A stretch of 64,000 bases of DNA from Hyphomicrobiales bacterium. GTDB lineage: Bacteria; Pseudomonadota; Alphaproteobacteria; Rhizobiales; Rhizobiaceae. The notes under the pieces are model-generated. The model was given only the letters and a program-made list of their open reading frames with translations. It was not told where the DNA came from and searched no databases. Location: NCBI GenBank assembly GCA_017305925.1, contig JAFKJW010000192.1:1-64000 (forward strand). The letters run 5' to 3'. The position numbers and the translations under genes are program-made. Below are positions 1 to 8,371 of the stretch, piece after piece (the first letter of the stretch is position 1; every line of letters starts with the position of its first letter).

Positions 1-46
1 GGTCCTGGGATTCCGGGAGGAGCACGACTGGCGCAGATACGCGTGA
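1..46 (+). CDS. C-terminal end of an upstream gene (partial)
   Basis: The frame beginning at base 2 reads VLGFREEHDWRRYA and stops at TGA 44-46, just before the amidase start. Codon use is typical of the window and the stop sits at the amidase ribosome binding site, as expected for the last codons of a co-transcribed gene. Only 14 residues are visible, so no function can be given and it may be chance. Confidence 0.35.
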   Translation, partial: VLGFREEHDWRRYA

Positions 47-56
47 GGAGACGGTG

Positions 57-1349
57 ATGACCGCGACCGCGCGCGACCGTCTGGAGGACATCCTGTCCGA
101 GCTCCAGAAGCGCGCTCCGGATGAAAAGGTCTTCCTAAAACTCTATGCCGAGGGGGCCCGGGCCGCCGCGGACGCGGCCGACGCGCGCCGCTACGGCGGC
201 GATCGGCTGGGTCCGCTGGACGGCGCGGTCGTCTCCATAAAGGACCTGTTCGACATCGCGGGCGAGCCGACGCTCGCGGGTTCCGTGATCCGCAGGAGCG
301 CGCCGCCGGCGGGGCGCGACGCCGTCGCCGTCGAACGCCTGCGGCGTGCCGGCGCGATCATCCTCGGCAAGACGAACATGTGCGAATTCGCCTTCGACGG
401 CGTCGGGCTCAACCCGCATTACGGCACGCCCGGCAATGCGCGCGATCCTGCCCGCATCCCCGGCGGCTCGTCTTCGGGCGCGGGCGTCACCGTTGCCGAG
501 GGCACCAGCGCGATTTCGATCGGCTCGGACACGGGCGGCTCCATCCGCATCCCGGCCGCGCTGAACGGCGTCGTCGGCTTCAAGCCGACGATGAAGCGTA
601 TCGCCATGGGCGGCGTCTTTCCCTTGTCCCCGTCGCTGGATTCGATCGGGCCGCTCGCCCGCACCGTTGCCGAATGCGCCGACGCGGATGCCGTGCTGGC
701 GGGCGAGGCGCCGCAGGCCTTGCCTCGGCTCGCGCTGTCGGGACTGAAGATCGGCGTGCCGCGCGGCCACCTCCTGTCGGGAGCCGAGCCCGACGTGGAA
801 AAGGCGTTCGAGGCGGCTCTCGACCTGTTGCGGCGGAACGGAGCGACCGTGGCGGACGTCGACCTGGAGGATCTGCTCGCCCGGATGCGGGAGGCCACGC
901 GACCCGCCTCCATCGCCTCGATCGAGGCGACGGAAATCCATGCCGACTGGCTGTTGAGAAAGGCGGCGGGCGTCGACCCGAGGGTGAGCGGCGCACTTCT
1001 GGAGTGCATGGCCGTTCCGGCCTGGGCGTATCTGCGGCTCATGCGCCGCCGCGGCGAACTGGCCCGCGCGATGGACGAGGCGGCGCGGCCCTTCGACATG
1101 CTGGCCTTGCCGACTGTGCCCGTCGTCGCCCCGCTCATGGAGCCGCTTGTCCATTCCGACACGCTGTTCAACGCGGCGGATACGATTCTGCTTCGCAATC
1201 CGGAGGTCGTGAACCAGTTCGACATGACGGCCATCTCGCTGCCGATGCCCGATATGGCGCTGCCCGCCGGCCTGATGCTGGTGGCCCGCCACGGCCATGA
1301 TCGGCGCCTGCTGGAGATGGCGGCGGCGGTCGAGTCGGCTTTTTCCTGA
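57..1349 (+). CDS. amidase (amidase signature family)
   Basis: Amidase-signature hydrolase of about 430 residues, a family that cleaves amide bonds of small substrates. The Ser-cisSer-Lys triad is visible: the Lys in VSIKDLFD near residue 62, the Ser-rich GGSSSGAG near 137-143 and the nucleophile Ser in SDTGGSIRIPA near 162. GAGGAG at 45-50 lies 6 bases before ATG 57; an in-frame GTG at 54 is the alternative start. The family includes AtzF-, GatA- and indoleacetamide-type enzymes, and nothing here fixes the substrate. No GatB or GatC is nearby, so this is not the tRNA amidotransferase. It converges on the leftward catabolic genes, so a shared pathway is possible but unproven. Confidence 0.88.
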   Translation: MTATARDRLEDILSELQKRAPDEKVFLKLYAEGARAAADAADARRYGGDRLGPLDGAVVSIKDLFDIAGEPTLAGSVIRRSAPPAGRDAVAVERLRRAGAIILGKTNMCEFAFDGVGLNPHYGTPGNARDPARIPGGSSSGAGVTVAEGTSAISIGSDTGGSIRIPAALNGVVGFKPTMKRIAMGGVFPLSPSLDSIGPLARTVAECADADAVLAGEAPQALPRLALSGLKIGVPRGHLLSGAEPDVEKAFEAALDLLRRNGATVADVDLEDLLARMREATRPASIASIEATEIHADWLLRKAAGVDPRVSGALLECMAVPAWAYLRLMRRRGELARAMDEAARPFDMLALPTVPVVAPLMEPLVHSDTLFNAADTILLRNPEVVNQFDMTAISLPMPDMALPAGLMLVARHGHDRRLLEMAAAVESAFS

Positions 1350-1356
1350 ACGACCT

Positions 1357-1740
1357 TTACCGCTGCCGGCAGAGCTTTTGCTCGCGCCCCGTCGAGCGCC
1401 GCTCGATCCCGCTGATCACGAGATAGGGAAGGGTGCGCGGCTTGCCCATGAAGGTTTTCGTGCGTTGCTCGATGCGGCCGCGAACGACGCGGCTGCCATG
1501 ATAGAGCGCGCTGCTCTCCTCGATCTCTCTGCGCTCGGCCCGGGAGAGGCCGGAGGTGTCCGCCCATATTCCCTTGCGCAGCGTTCCGGTAGGAATCTCC
1601 AGCGCGCTGGTGGACGGGCAGGGGGCGACGAAGCAGCGCAGACCGTTGTCGCAGACCACGTAGGACTTCTGCGCGGCGGCCGCCGGAAGCGTCGCCAGTG
1701 CCATGAAAAAGGCTGCGGCCGCGCCCTTCAGCGCCGGCAT
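1357..1740 (-). CDS. small secreted protein of unknown function
   Basis: A protein of 127 residues that I do not recognise. The N-terminus (MPALKGAAAAFFMALATLP, then AAAA) is a classical signal peptide with likely cleavage after the alanine run, so the product should be periplasmic. The mature part is Cys-rich at its start (CDNGLRCFVAPCPS) and basic at its end. ATG at 1740 places the signal peptide at the N-terminus; GTG at 1752, two bases after the stop of the preceding oxidoreductase gene, is an alternative with better coupling. It is the last gene of the leftward set, and its link to catabolism is unclear. Confidence 0.65.
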   Translation of the reverse strand: MPALKGAAAAFFMALATLPAAAAQKSYVVCDNGLRCFVAPCPSTSALEIPTGTLRKGIWADTSGLSRAERREIEESSALYHGSRVVRGRIEQRTKTFMGKPRTLPYLVISGIERRSTGREQKLCRQR

Positions 1741-1754
1741 TGCGCCCGGCACGG

Positions 1755-2852
1755 TCAGGCGGCTTTCTCCCACCCCGCGGGCAGATGGGCGGCGCGCTCA
1801 TACTGCTTGGCGACGGGCATCTCGTGCCCCAGCGCCGCCGCGGCGCGCCACGGCCAGTGCGGATCGGCGAGCACGGCGCGTCCGATCGCGACGATGTCGG
1901 CGCGACCCTGCCGGATGATGTCGTCGGCCTGCCTGGGCTGGTCGATCATGCCGACCGCGCGGACCGGGATGCCGACATGCTTCTTCACATATTCGGCCAG
2001 ATGCACCTGATAGCCCGGACCCGCCGGGATCCTCTGCTTCGGCGAGTTGCCGCCGCTCGAACAGCAGATATAGCTGACGCCGGCGGCTTCCAGCGCCTTT
2101 GCCACCTCGACCGACTCCTCCTCGGTCAGGCCGCCATCCACCCAGTCCTTCACCGAGAGTCTCGCCCCCAGCATCAGGCCGGGCGCTGCCTTGCGCACCG
2201 CCTTCGCCACCTCGACGGCGAGCCGCATGCGGTTTTCGAGCGGGCCGCCCCAGTCGTCCGTGCGATGGTTGGAGAGCGGCGAGATGAACTGGTGCAAGAG
2301 GTAGCCATGCGCGCCGTGCAGCTCGACGAAGTCGAAGCCGGCGCGCTCCGCGCGCCTGGCCGCCTCTGCGAACTTCTCGATCGTCTTCAGGATCTCGGCC
2401 TCGGTCAGCGCGCGCGGCGTATGCCAGTCCGTGTCGAAGGGAAGGGCCGAGGCCGAAACCGTCTGCCAGGGATCCTCGTCGGGCATCAGGGGGCCGCCGC
2501 CCTCCCACGGCCGCCGGCAGGAGGCCTTTCGGCCGGCATGGGCGAGTTGCGCGCCGAAGACCGTGCCGGGATTGGCGACCCGCTTGGCGGCGATCAGCGC
2601 GCGCTTGGCGGCATCCTCGTTGGCGTCGGAATAGAGGCCGTGACAGCCATGGCTGATGCGCCCGCGCCGCTCCACATTCGTCATCTCGACCGTCACCATG
2701 CCGGCGCCGGAGAGGCCAAGATTTGTCCAGTGGAACAGGTGCCAGTCGGTCGCCGAGCCGTCATTGGCCGAATACTGGCACATCGGCGCGATGGCGATGC
2801 GGTTGGGCAGGTCGAGCGTGCCGACGGTGACGGGCGAGAACAGATCGGTCAT
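1755..2852 (-). CDS. NADH:flavin oxidoreductase, old yellow enzyme family (YqjM/NamA type)
   Basis: FMN-dependent ene-reductase of 365 residues forming a single TIM barrel. The flavin-tuning Cys of the YqjM class is present in IAPMCQYS (Cys25), the substrate-binding His pair is in ELHGAHGYLLHQF, and the phosphate-binding end is DIVAIGRAVLADP. There is no C-terminal FeS or FAD domain, which separates it from 2,4-dienoyl-CoA reductase. Members reduce activated C=C bonds with NAD(P)H. It follows the hydroxyacid dehydrogenase by 78 bp in the same direction, so it may belong to the leftward operon. The physiological substrate is unknown. Confidence 0.9.
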   Translation of the reverse strand: MTDLFSPVTVGTLDLPNRIAIAPMCQYSANDGSATDWHLFHWTNLGLSGAGMVTVEMTNVERRGRISHGCHGLYSDANEDAAKRALIAAKRVANPGTVFGAQLAHAGRKASCRRPWEGGGPLMPDEDPWQTVSASALPFDTDWHTPRALTEAEILKTIEKFAEAARRAERAGFDFVELHGAHGYLLHQFISPLSNHRTDDWGGPLENRMRLAVEVAKAVRKAAPGLMLGARLSVKDWVDGGLTEEESVEVAKALEAAGVSYICCSSGGNSPKQRIPAGPGYQVHLAEYVKKHVGIPVRAVGMIDQPRQADDIIRQGRADIVAIGRAVLADPHWPWRAAAALGHEMPVAKQYERAAHLPAGWEKAA

Positions 2853-2930
2853 GATGGTGGCTCCGGGAGGGTCGCCTGCATTTAAGGGCTTGCATCACGA
2901 TGGACAAGACGCTTGCCCGGCCGGCCGGGC

Positions 2931-3911
2931 TCAGGCGGGAAAGCGCTGGCGGTAGCGGGCGACGGCCTCGGGATTGCAGAGGTTCGACGGCAGCTCCCCG
3001 GCCAGTATCTGCAAGGTCTGCTCGACGGCGCCCAGGCCCATGCGCAGCATGCTCTCCTCGGTGATGCCGGCCATGTGCGGCGTCAGGATCACATTGTCGA
3101 AGCCGAAATAGGGATGGTCGGAAGGCAGCGGCTGAGTGGTGAAAACATCGAGCGCCGCGCCGCCGATCCGTCCCGCGCGCAAGGCATCGACAAGCGCGTC
3201 GTCGTCGATCACCGGCCCGCGCGACACGTTGACCAGGATGGCGCCGGGCTTCATGCGGCCGATCCGCTCGCGGCTGATCAGCCCCGTCGTCTCCGGCGTC
3301 AGCGGGCAGCACAGCACGATGACGTCCGCCTCCGCGACGAGATCGTCGACGCCGACGAAGCGCACGCCCTCGGGCAGGCTTTCGGGCCGGCGGCTATTGG
3401 CGATCACGTCGAGCCCGAAACCGTGCCGTGCGATGGCCGCCACGCGCGTTCCGATGTTGCCCATGCCGACGATGCCGAGGGTGCGCCCGCCGAGGTCGCC
3501 GCCGCTTTCCGCATGCGCGCGGCCGGCGAGCCAGCCCTGCGACCGCAGGTCGCGATCGACGCGGCGAAAGCGTCTGAGCAGCGCGATGGCGCACCAGATC
3601 ACATGCTCGGCCACGGTGCCGGCATTCGCGCCCGGAACGTTGGCGACCAGAACCCCGGCGCGGGTCGCCGCCTCGACCGGGATCATGTCGAGGCCGGCGC
3701 CATGCCGCACCGCCGCCCGCAGCCTCGGCGCGTCGGCGAACAGTTCCGGGGGCAGGGGCGCCCTGACGACCAGGACATCGGCGCCGCGCGATTCCCGCGC
3801 GAGCGTCGCCTTGTCGATCGCCGATGCGACGACGAGGCGGCCGGCGCCGGCCAGCGCCTCGGCCGCGCGCGGGTGCAGGGCATGGGTGGAGAAGACGACG
3901 GGATCGGTCAT
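2931..3911 (-). CDS. D-2-hydroxyacid dehydrogenase, SerA-like, catalytic Glu replaced by Gln
   Basis: NAD(P)-dependent 2-hydroxyacid dehydrogenase of 326 residues. The Rossmann loop is GIVGMGNIGTRVA, the substrate Arg is in NVSRGPVID and the catalytic His in LTPHMAG. Counting from that Arg, the position of E. coli SerA Glu269 (Arg+29) is Gln here (DVFTTQPLP), so the His-Glu relay lacks its carboxylate. This may mark a subfamily or altered pH behaviour rather than loss of function. The ATG overlaps the TGA of the GntR gene by four bases, implying translational coupling. Expected reaction: interconversion of a 2-hydroxy and a 2-keto acid in the sugar-acid pathway. Confidence 0.88.
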   Translation of the reverse strand: MTDPVVFSTHALHPRAAEALAGAGRLVVASAIDKATLARESRGADVLVVRAPLPPELFADAPRLRAAVRHGAGLDMIPVEAATRAGVLVANVPGANAGTVAEHVIWCAIALLRRFRRVDRDLRSQGWLAGRAHAESGGDLGGRTLGIVGMGNIGTRVAAIARHGFGLDVIANSRRPESLPEGVRFVGVDDLVAEADVIVLCCPLTPETTGLISRERIGRMKPGAILVNVSRGPVIDDDALVDALRAGRIGGAALDVFTTQPLPSDHPYFGFDNVILTPHMAGITEESMLRMGLGAVEQTLQILAGELPSNLCNPEAVARYRQRFPA

Positions 3912-4612
3912 GACGCCGCGCGGACCGTATCCTCGCCCGCGCCGATCAGGCCCTTCCAGTAGCTTTCCGCGCCTTGCAGATGCGCGCTCATCAGGGCCTG
4001 GGCGAGATTGCCGTCGCGGCGCAGCAGCGCGTCGAAGATCTGGAGGTGATCGGCATGGGAGCGGCGGCTGCGCTCAAGATCGCCGAAATAGATCGGCAGG
4101 CGCTGCTCGCCCATCACGTAATAGATGCTGCATATGCGGTGAAACACGCTGTTCTGCGTCGCGCGCACGATCTCCAGGTGGAAGTCGCGGTCCTCGCGCG
4201 CCAGGCCTTCGCCGGCCCCGATGCGCGCCTCCGAGGCGGCCAGGATCTCGCGCAGCCGCTCGTAATTCTCCTCCGTCGCGCGCGAGCAGGCGAGCTCGGC
4301 TGCCTTGATCTCGTGGATCTTCCGCAACTCGACCGTTTCGTAGATCTGCACGGGATCGAGCGGAACGCCGGCCCTGGCGAACAGCGCCATGGCCTCGACG
4401 CTGGCCTCCCGGGTGGTCAGGTAGATGCCGGACTTGGCGCGCCGCTCGACGATACGCATCGCCTCCAGTATGGCCAGCGCCTCGCGGATCTGACCGCGCG
4501 ATACGGAAAAGTGCTCGGCCAGCTCGCGCTCGGAGGGCAGGCGTCCGCCTTCCTCCTTCGAGCTGGTGAAGAGATGGGATGCAAGTTCGGCCGGCAGATT
4601 CTTTTCCGTCAT
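3908..4612 (-). CDS. GntR-family transcriptional regulator, FadR/FCD subfamily
   Basis: DNA-binding regulator of 234 residues. An N-terminal winged helix (LPSERELAEHFSVSRGQIRE, about residues 25-44) is followed by an all-helical FCD ligand domain (about 90-220) with candidate metal or ligand residues in DRDFHLEIV and HADHLQIFDAL. FCD regulators bind sugar acids, hydroxy acids or keto acids and recognise TNGTNNNACNA. Two perfect matches lie in the intergenic region at 6846-6856 and 7024-7034, so it probably controls both divergent gene sets. It sits 10 bp after the dehydratase gene and overlaps the dehydrogenase gene. No strong Shine-Dalgarno precedes its ATG. Confidence 0.9.
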   Translation of the reverse strand: MTEKNLPAELASHLFTSSKEEGGRLPSERELAEHFSVSRGQIREALAILEAMRIVERRAKSGIYLTTREASVEAMALFARAGVPLDPVQIYETVELRKIHEIKAAELACSRATEENYERLREILAASEARIGAGEGLAREDRDFHLEIVRATQNSVFHRICSIYYVMGEQRLPIYFGDLERSRRSHADHLQIFDALLRRDGNLAQALMSAHLQGAESYWKGLIGAGEDTVRAAS

Positions 4613-4622
4613 GGCGCCATGA

Positions 4623-5792
4623 CTAGCCTTTCACGGCATGTGCCATCAAGAACGGTTCCGAGACGGTGATGCCGAGGCCGGGCCTGTCCGGGATGGCGAT
4701 GGTCCCGTCCTTCACGTCGACTTTCTCCTCGACGAGGTCGTGCAGCATCGGGTTGGCGCCGAGCGAGTATTCCACGATGAAGCTCGCCGGGGAGGCCGCG
4801 CACACATGCAGGCCCGCGTGGAAGGCGGGCGCGCCGGCCCACAGATGCGGCGCCAGCCTGAGGTTGAAGGCCGACGCGATCGCCGAGATGCGCATCGCCT
4901 CGGTGATGCCGCCGCAGAAGCCGAGGTCCGGCTGAAAAATGTCCGCCGCCCTCAGCAGCGCCAGATCCCGGAAGTCGAAGCGCGTCGTCTCGCTTTCGCC
5001 GGCGGCAATCGGCACGGTCGCGGCGGCCCGCACCTCCGCCATGCCGGCCTTGTCGTCGCCGATGACCGGCTCCTCGAACCAGGCGAGGTTCGCATCCTCC
5101 GTCAGCCGTGCAAAGCGCCTGGCGTCGGCGGCGGTGAAGGTGCCGTGCGCGTCAACCATCAGCTCGACGTCCGGGCCGAGCGCGGCGCGCGCCGCCATGA
5201 CCCGCGCGGCCGAGACATGCGGCGCGCCGTCCATGGCGCCGACACGCATCTTGACCGCCTTGAAGCCACCCTTTGCGACGTAGCCCAGAAGCTGCTCGCC
5301 GATCCCTTCGGCGCCCGCCCAGCCGCCCGAGGCATAGGCCGGCATGCGCTCGGCCTTGCGGCCGCCGAGCAGGCGCCACACCGGAACGCCGAGCGACTTG
5401 CCCAGAATATCCCACAGCGCGAGATCGACCGCGCTGATCGCCGCCATCGAGATGCCGCGGCGCGAAAGCTGCGGCATCGCATGGCCCGAGGCGCGCGCCG
5501 AATGCTGCCGCACGCCGTTGTAGAGCGTATCCCATATGTCGGTGATGTCGCGGGCGTCGCGGCCGATCAGCTGCGGCCCGACCTCGTGGTTGAGCATGTG
5601 GACGAGCGCGCCATAGGTGCCGGCGCTGCCGGCCGCGTTCTTGCCCTCGCCCCAGCCGACGATCCCGCTGCCGGTCTCGATGCGCAGGATCGCCGCGTCG
5701 AACGTCGTGACCTGCCCGAAGTCGCTGCGATGCTGGTTCGCCGTTGCGATGGGGACGCGGACCCACCAGGCCTCTACCGATTTGATGTGCAT
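4623..5792 (-). CDS. mandelate racemase/muconate lactonizing enzyme family protein
   Basis: Enolase-superfamily enzyme of 389 residues, Mg-dependent, abstracting a proton alpha to a carboxylate. Metal ligands are Asp214 (VDAHG), Glu240 (FEEPV) and Glu266 (AAGESE). The general-acid side is Lys181-x-Arg183 (VKMRVG) and His316 (LAPHLW), placing it in the MR subgroup, with Arg at the second position of the KxK motif. Many such enzymes dehydrate sugar acids such as gluconate, galactarate or rhamnonate, but the substrate cannot be read from sequence. The start at 5792 (MHIKSVEAWW) matches the family; an in-frame ATG at 5858 would add a non-homologous extension. It lies 66 bp after the epimerase gene. 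Confidence 0.88.
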   Translation of the reverse strand: MHIKSVEAWWVRVPIATANQHRSDFGQVTTFDAAILRIETGSGIVGWGEGKNAAGSAGTYGALVHMLNHEVGPQLIGRDARDITDIWDTLYNGVRQHSARASGHAMPQLSRRGISMAAISAVDLALWDILGKSLGVPVWRLLGGRKAERMPAYASGGWAGAEGIGEQLLGYVAKGGFKAVKMRVGAMDGAPHVSAARVMAARAALGPDVELMVDAHGTFTAADARRFARLTEDANLAWFEEPVIGDDKAGMAEVRAAATVPIAAGESETTRFDFRDLALLRAADIFQPDLGFCGGITEAMRISAIASAFNLRLAPHLWAGAPAFHAGLHVCAASPASFIVEYSLGANPMLHDLVEEKVDVKDGTIAIPDRPGLGITVSEPFLMAHAVKG

Positions 5793-5858
5793 GGAGTGCC
5801 CCGTCCCCCTCGCCGGATCGCGAAGGGGCAATGACTGTGAAGTGCCCCTGCCGTGCAC

Positions 5859-6761
5859 CTAGCTCGGCATTTTCTTGCCGATCAGCGGCAGGATGGTTTC
5901 CGCCGTGATCCGCATCTGGTCGGTGTAGAATTTCTCCGTAAGCACGCTGGATCCGTGATCCTGGATGAACTTGAGCTGCTCGGGCGAGATATCGACGGGA
6001 TTGCGCTCGACCATCTCCGGATAGCGGTTGGCCGGCGTGCGGTCGACGGGTGCGACGAACTCGTTGGTGAGAGCGCCGTCATAGCCGACTTCCCTGAGCA
6101 GGCCGACGATCTTCGGCCAGTCGATGGTGCCGAGCCCCGCGGCGAAGCGGTTGTTGTCGGCGATATGGAAGTCGAACAGGCGCTTGCCGGCCTTGCGGAT
6201 GGCTTCGGCGACGTCGAATTCCTCCATGTGGATATGGTAGGCGTCGAGGCAGACGCCGCATTCGGGCGACACTGCGTCGGCCAGCGCCAGCGCCTGCTCG
6301 CCGCGGTTGAACAGATAGGTCTCGAAGCGGTTCAGCGGCTCGACCGCGATCCTGACGCCCACCTTCTTCGCATGGTTGAAGCACTCGCGGGTGGCGTCGA
6401 CCACCCACTTCCACTCCTCTTCCTCCGTGCCGTCGGGAACGACCTTGCCGACGGTCGCCGGAACCAGCGTGATGATCTCGCCGTCCAGCTCGCTCACCAT
6501 GGTGAGCACGTCCTTCACATACTGGACGGAACGCTCGCGCTGCCCCTGGTCCCTGGCCGCGAGGTTGCGCTCGCCGAGCATCAGCGTCACCGCGCCCCAG
6601 CAGCGGATGCCGTATTCCTTGAGGAGGGCGCGCGTCTCCGCCGTCTTGTACTGCTCGGGCTCGCCGGAAATCTCGATCGACTCGTAGCCGAACTTCTTGA
6701 TCCGTTTCAGGGTGACTTCGAGCGGCTCAGCGCGCATCCAGTTGTGTGTAGAGAGGTGCAT
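5859..6761 (-). CDS. sugar phosphate isomerase/epimerase (TIM barrel, AP endonuclease 2-like)
   Basis: TIM-barrel enzyme of 300 residues in the xylose isomerase-like superfamily, which includes D-tagatose/psicose 3-epimerases and inosose dehydratase. The expected divalent metal set is visible: Glu141 (AVEPLNRFE), Asp173 (CLDAYHIHME), His199 (FDFHIADNN) and Glu234 (LTNEF). Start at 6761 is supported by a strong GGAAGGAAGG just upstream; a longer in-frame ATG at 6857 is discounted. First gene of the leftward set, with an FCD operator about 90 bp upstream. It probably epimerises, isomerises or dehydrates a sugar or keto-sugar intermediate. Confidence 0.87.
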   Translation of the reverse strand: MHLSTHNWMRAEPLEVTLKRIKKFGYESIEISGEPEQYKTAETRALLKEYGIRCWGAVTLMLGERNLAARDQGQRERSVQYVKDVLTMVSELDGEIITLVPATVGKVVPDGTEEEEWKWVVDATRECFNHAKKVGVRIAVEPLNRFETYLFNRGEQALALADAVSPECGVCLDAYHIHMEEFDVAEAIRKAGKRLFDFHIADNNRFAAGLGTIDWPKIVGLLREVGYDGALTNEFVAPVDRTPANRYPEMVERNPVDISPEQLKFIQDHGSSVLTEKFYTDQMRITAETILPLIGKKMPS

Positions 6762-6838
6762 GGTCCTTCCTTCCGAGCTTGCCTGAACACATTGCGCCGC
6801 GATGGGCGGCGCAATCTCCTCCCCAAGGTCGACAGTCG

Positions 6839-6856
6839 GTATAACTGGTTCGACCA
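6839..6856. promoter_or_regulatory. FCD/GntR operator site 1 with leftward -10 candidate
   Basis: TGGTTCGACCA at 6846-6856 matches the FadR/FCD consensus TNGTNNNACNA exactly and is a near palindrome. A leftward TTATAC (6844-6839) abuts it, so the operator would fall between -35 and -10 of a promoter for the epimerase gene. No good -35 was found. The likely ligand is the GntR regulator encoded at 3908-4612. Confidence 0.55.
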
Positions 6857-7004
6857 ATTGGGCTTCCTCTGACTTCTAGTGGATTTCCACGCCTGCCGCA
6901 AGAAGCCTGGAATGCCGTGTGGGAATCTCGCTAATACAGTTGTTATATAATGATTTTTCAGGGGAAGACGTGCCTCCGGATTCACGAGCAGCAGCCTTTG
7001 CGCC

Positions 7005-7034
7005 TTGACGTTTTCAGATAGGCTGGTAATACCA
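7005..7034 (+). promoter_or_regulatory. sigma70-type promoter overlapped by FCD/GntR operator site 2
   Basis: TTGACG (7005-7010), a 16-base spacer and TAATAC (7027-7032) form a good promoter for the rightward pair, about 190 bases before its first start codon. TGGTAATACCA at 7024-7034 matches TNGTNNNACNA perfectly and covers the -10, so binding should repress. The wider 6762-7228 gap also holds a lone TATAAT at 6946-6951 in an AT-rich patch; I see no gene in the gap. Confidence 0.6.
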
Positions 7035-7228
7035 GAAACAGGAAGCGATCCCTGTCGCCGTCGGGCCGCGGGTCGACGCTTCCGGGGCGGGTGCATTCCG
7101 GCTGCCGGCGTTCGGGGCGGGGCTGGCAGCCGGTGCATCCCGCGGCGATCTTTCAATCTCCGCCCCGCCGCGCTACGGCTTTGGTCGCCGCAGGCGACGA
7201 TGTGCGCGAACCGACCGGGAGGAGACGC

Positions 7229-8287
7229 ATGCCATCGACGATCAAGGGACCGGCGATCTTTCTGGCGCAGTTCGCCGGCGACGCCGCCCCGTTCAATTCC
7301 CTGCCTTCGATCGCCAAGTGGGCCGCCGGCCTCGGCTACAAGGGCATCCAGATTCCGACCTGGGACGGCCGCCTGTTCGACCTGAAAAAGGCTGCGGGCT
7401 CAAAAACCTACTGCGACGAGGTGAAGGGCATCTGCGCGGAGGCCGGAGTCGAGATCACCGAGCTTTCGACGCATCTGCAAGGGCAGCTCGTCGCCGTTCA
7501 TCCCGCCTATGACGCACAGTTCGATGCCTTCGCGCCGCCCGAGGTCCACAACAATCCCAAGGCGCGCCAGAAATGGGCCGTCGACCAGGTGAAGATGGGA
7601 GCCAAGGCTTGCAGGAACCTCGGGCTCGACACTTCCGTCAGCTTTTCCGGTTCCCTTGCGTTTCCGTATCTCTACCCGTTCCCGCAGCGCCCGCCCGGCC
7701 TGATCGAGGAGGCGTTTGCCGAGCTCGGCCGGCGCTGGAAGCCGATCCTCGACGCCTATGAGGACACCGGCGTCGATATCGGCTACGAGATCCATCCGAG
7801 CGAGGACGTCTTCGACGGAACGACGTTCGAGCTGTTCCTCGACGCCGTCGGCGGGCACAAGCGCTGCAATATCAACTACGACCCGTCGCATTTCCTGCTG
7901 CAGCAGCTCGATTATCTGGCCTTCATCGACATCTACCACGAGCGCATCAACGCCTTCCATGTGAAGGACGCGGAATTCAATCCGACCGGGCGGCAGGGCG
8001 TCTATTCGGGCTATGCGGGCTGGGTCGAGCGCGCCGGCCGCTTCCGCTCGCTGGGCGACGGCCAGGTCGATTTCGGCGGCATCTTCTCCAAGCTGACGCA
8101 GTACGGCTACGACAGTTGGGCCGTGCTCGAATGGGAATGCTGCCTGAAGCACCCGGAGGACGGCGCGGCCGAGGGCGCGCCGTTCATCCAGCATCACATC
8201 ATCCGCGTCACCGAAAAGGCTTTTGACGACTTTGCCGGCGGCACGACGGACAAGAAGGTGCTGCGCGCCATGATGGGAATAGGGTAA
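7229..8287 (+). CDS. sugar phosphate isomerase/epimerase (TIM barrel)
   Basis: Second xylose isomerase-like TIM barrel of the locus, 352 residues. Metal-site residues are Glu187 (YEIHPSED), Asp218 and His221 (NYDPSHF), His244 (INAFHVKDAEF) and Glu301 (VLEWECC). It is only distantly similar to the leftward epimerase. GGGAGGAGA ends 2-3 bases before ATG 7229 and the protein then aligns to family N-termini; a 46-residue upstream extension is rejected. It is paired with the following Gfo/Idh/MocA gene. Such pairs are known in inositol catabolism and in 3-keto-glycoside pathways, so epimerisation, dehydration or elimination on a keto-sugar is likely. Confidence 0.87.
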   Translation: MPSTIKGPAIFLAQFAGDAAPFNSLPSIAKWAAGLGYKGIQIPTWDGRLFDLKKAAGSKTYCDEVKGICAEAGVEITELSTHLQGQLVAVHPAYDAQFDAFAPPEVHNNPKARQKWAVDQVKMGAKACRNLGLDTSVSFSGSLAFPYLYPFPQRPPGLIEEAFAELGRRWKPILDAYEDTGVDIGYEIHPSEDVFDGTTFELFLDAVGGHKRCNINYDPSHFLLQQLDYLAFIDIYHERINAFHVKDAEFNPTGRQGVYSGYAGWVERAGRFRSLGDGQVDFGGIFSKLTQYGYDSWAVLEWECCLKHPEDGAAEGAPFIQHHIIRVTEKAFDDFAGGTTDKKVLRAMMGIG

Positions 8288-8351
8288 GGCAGACGGGAAT
8301 AGGCGGTCGTTTCGTTGAAATCCGACTGCCTATTGCCTATTCCCGACTGCC
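8288..8351. repeat. short palindromic intergenic repeat, copy 1
   Basis: GGCAGACGGGAATAGGC (8288-8304) and GCCTATTCCCGACTGCC (8335-8351) are inverted arms with one mismatch and a 30-base spacer that itself contains CGACTGCCTATT. It could fold in RNA between the two genes. The CTATT and CGACTGCC words recur at 49339-49390, marking a dispersed repeat family. Confidence 0.6.
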
Positions 8352-8371
8352 GAAAAACGGAGGAGCACCAG

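Noticed and set aside
54..1349. Amidase as GatA of the tRNA amidotransferase
   Set aside because: GatB and GatC are absent, the protein is shorter than GatA, and it sits in a catabolic context.
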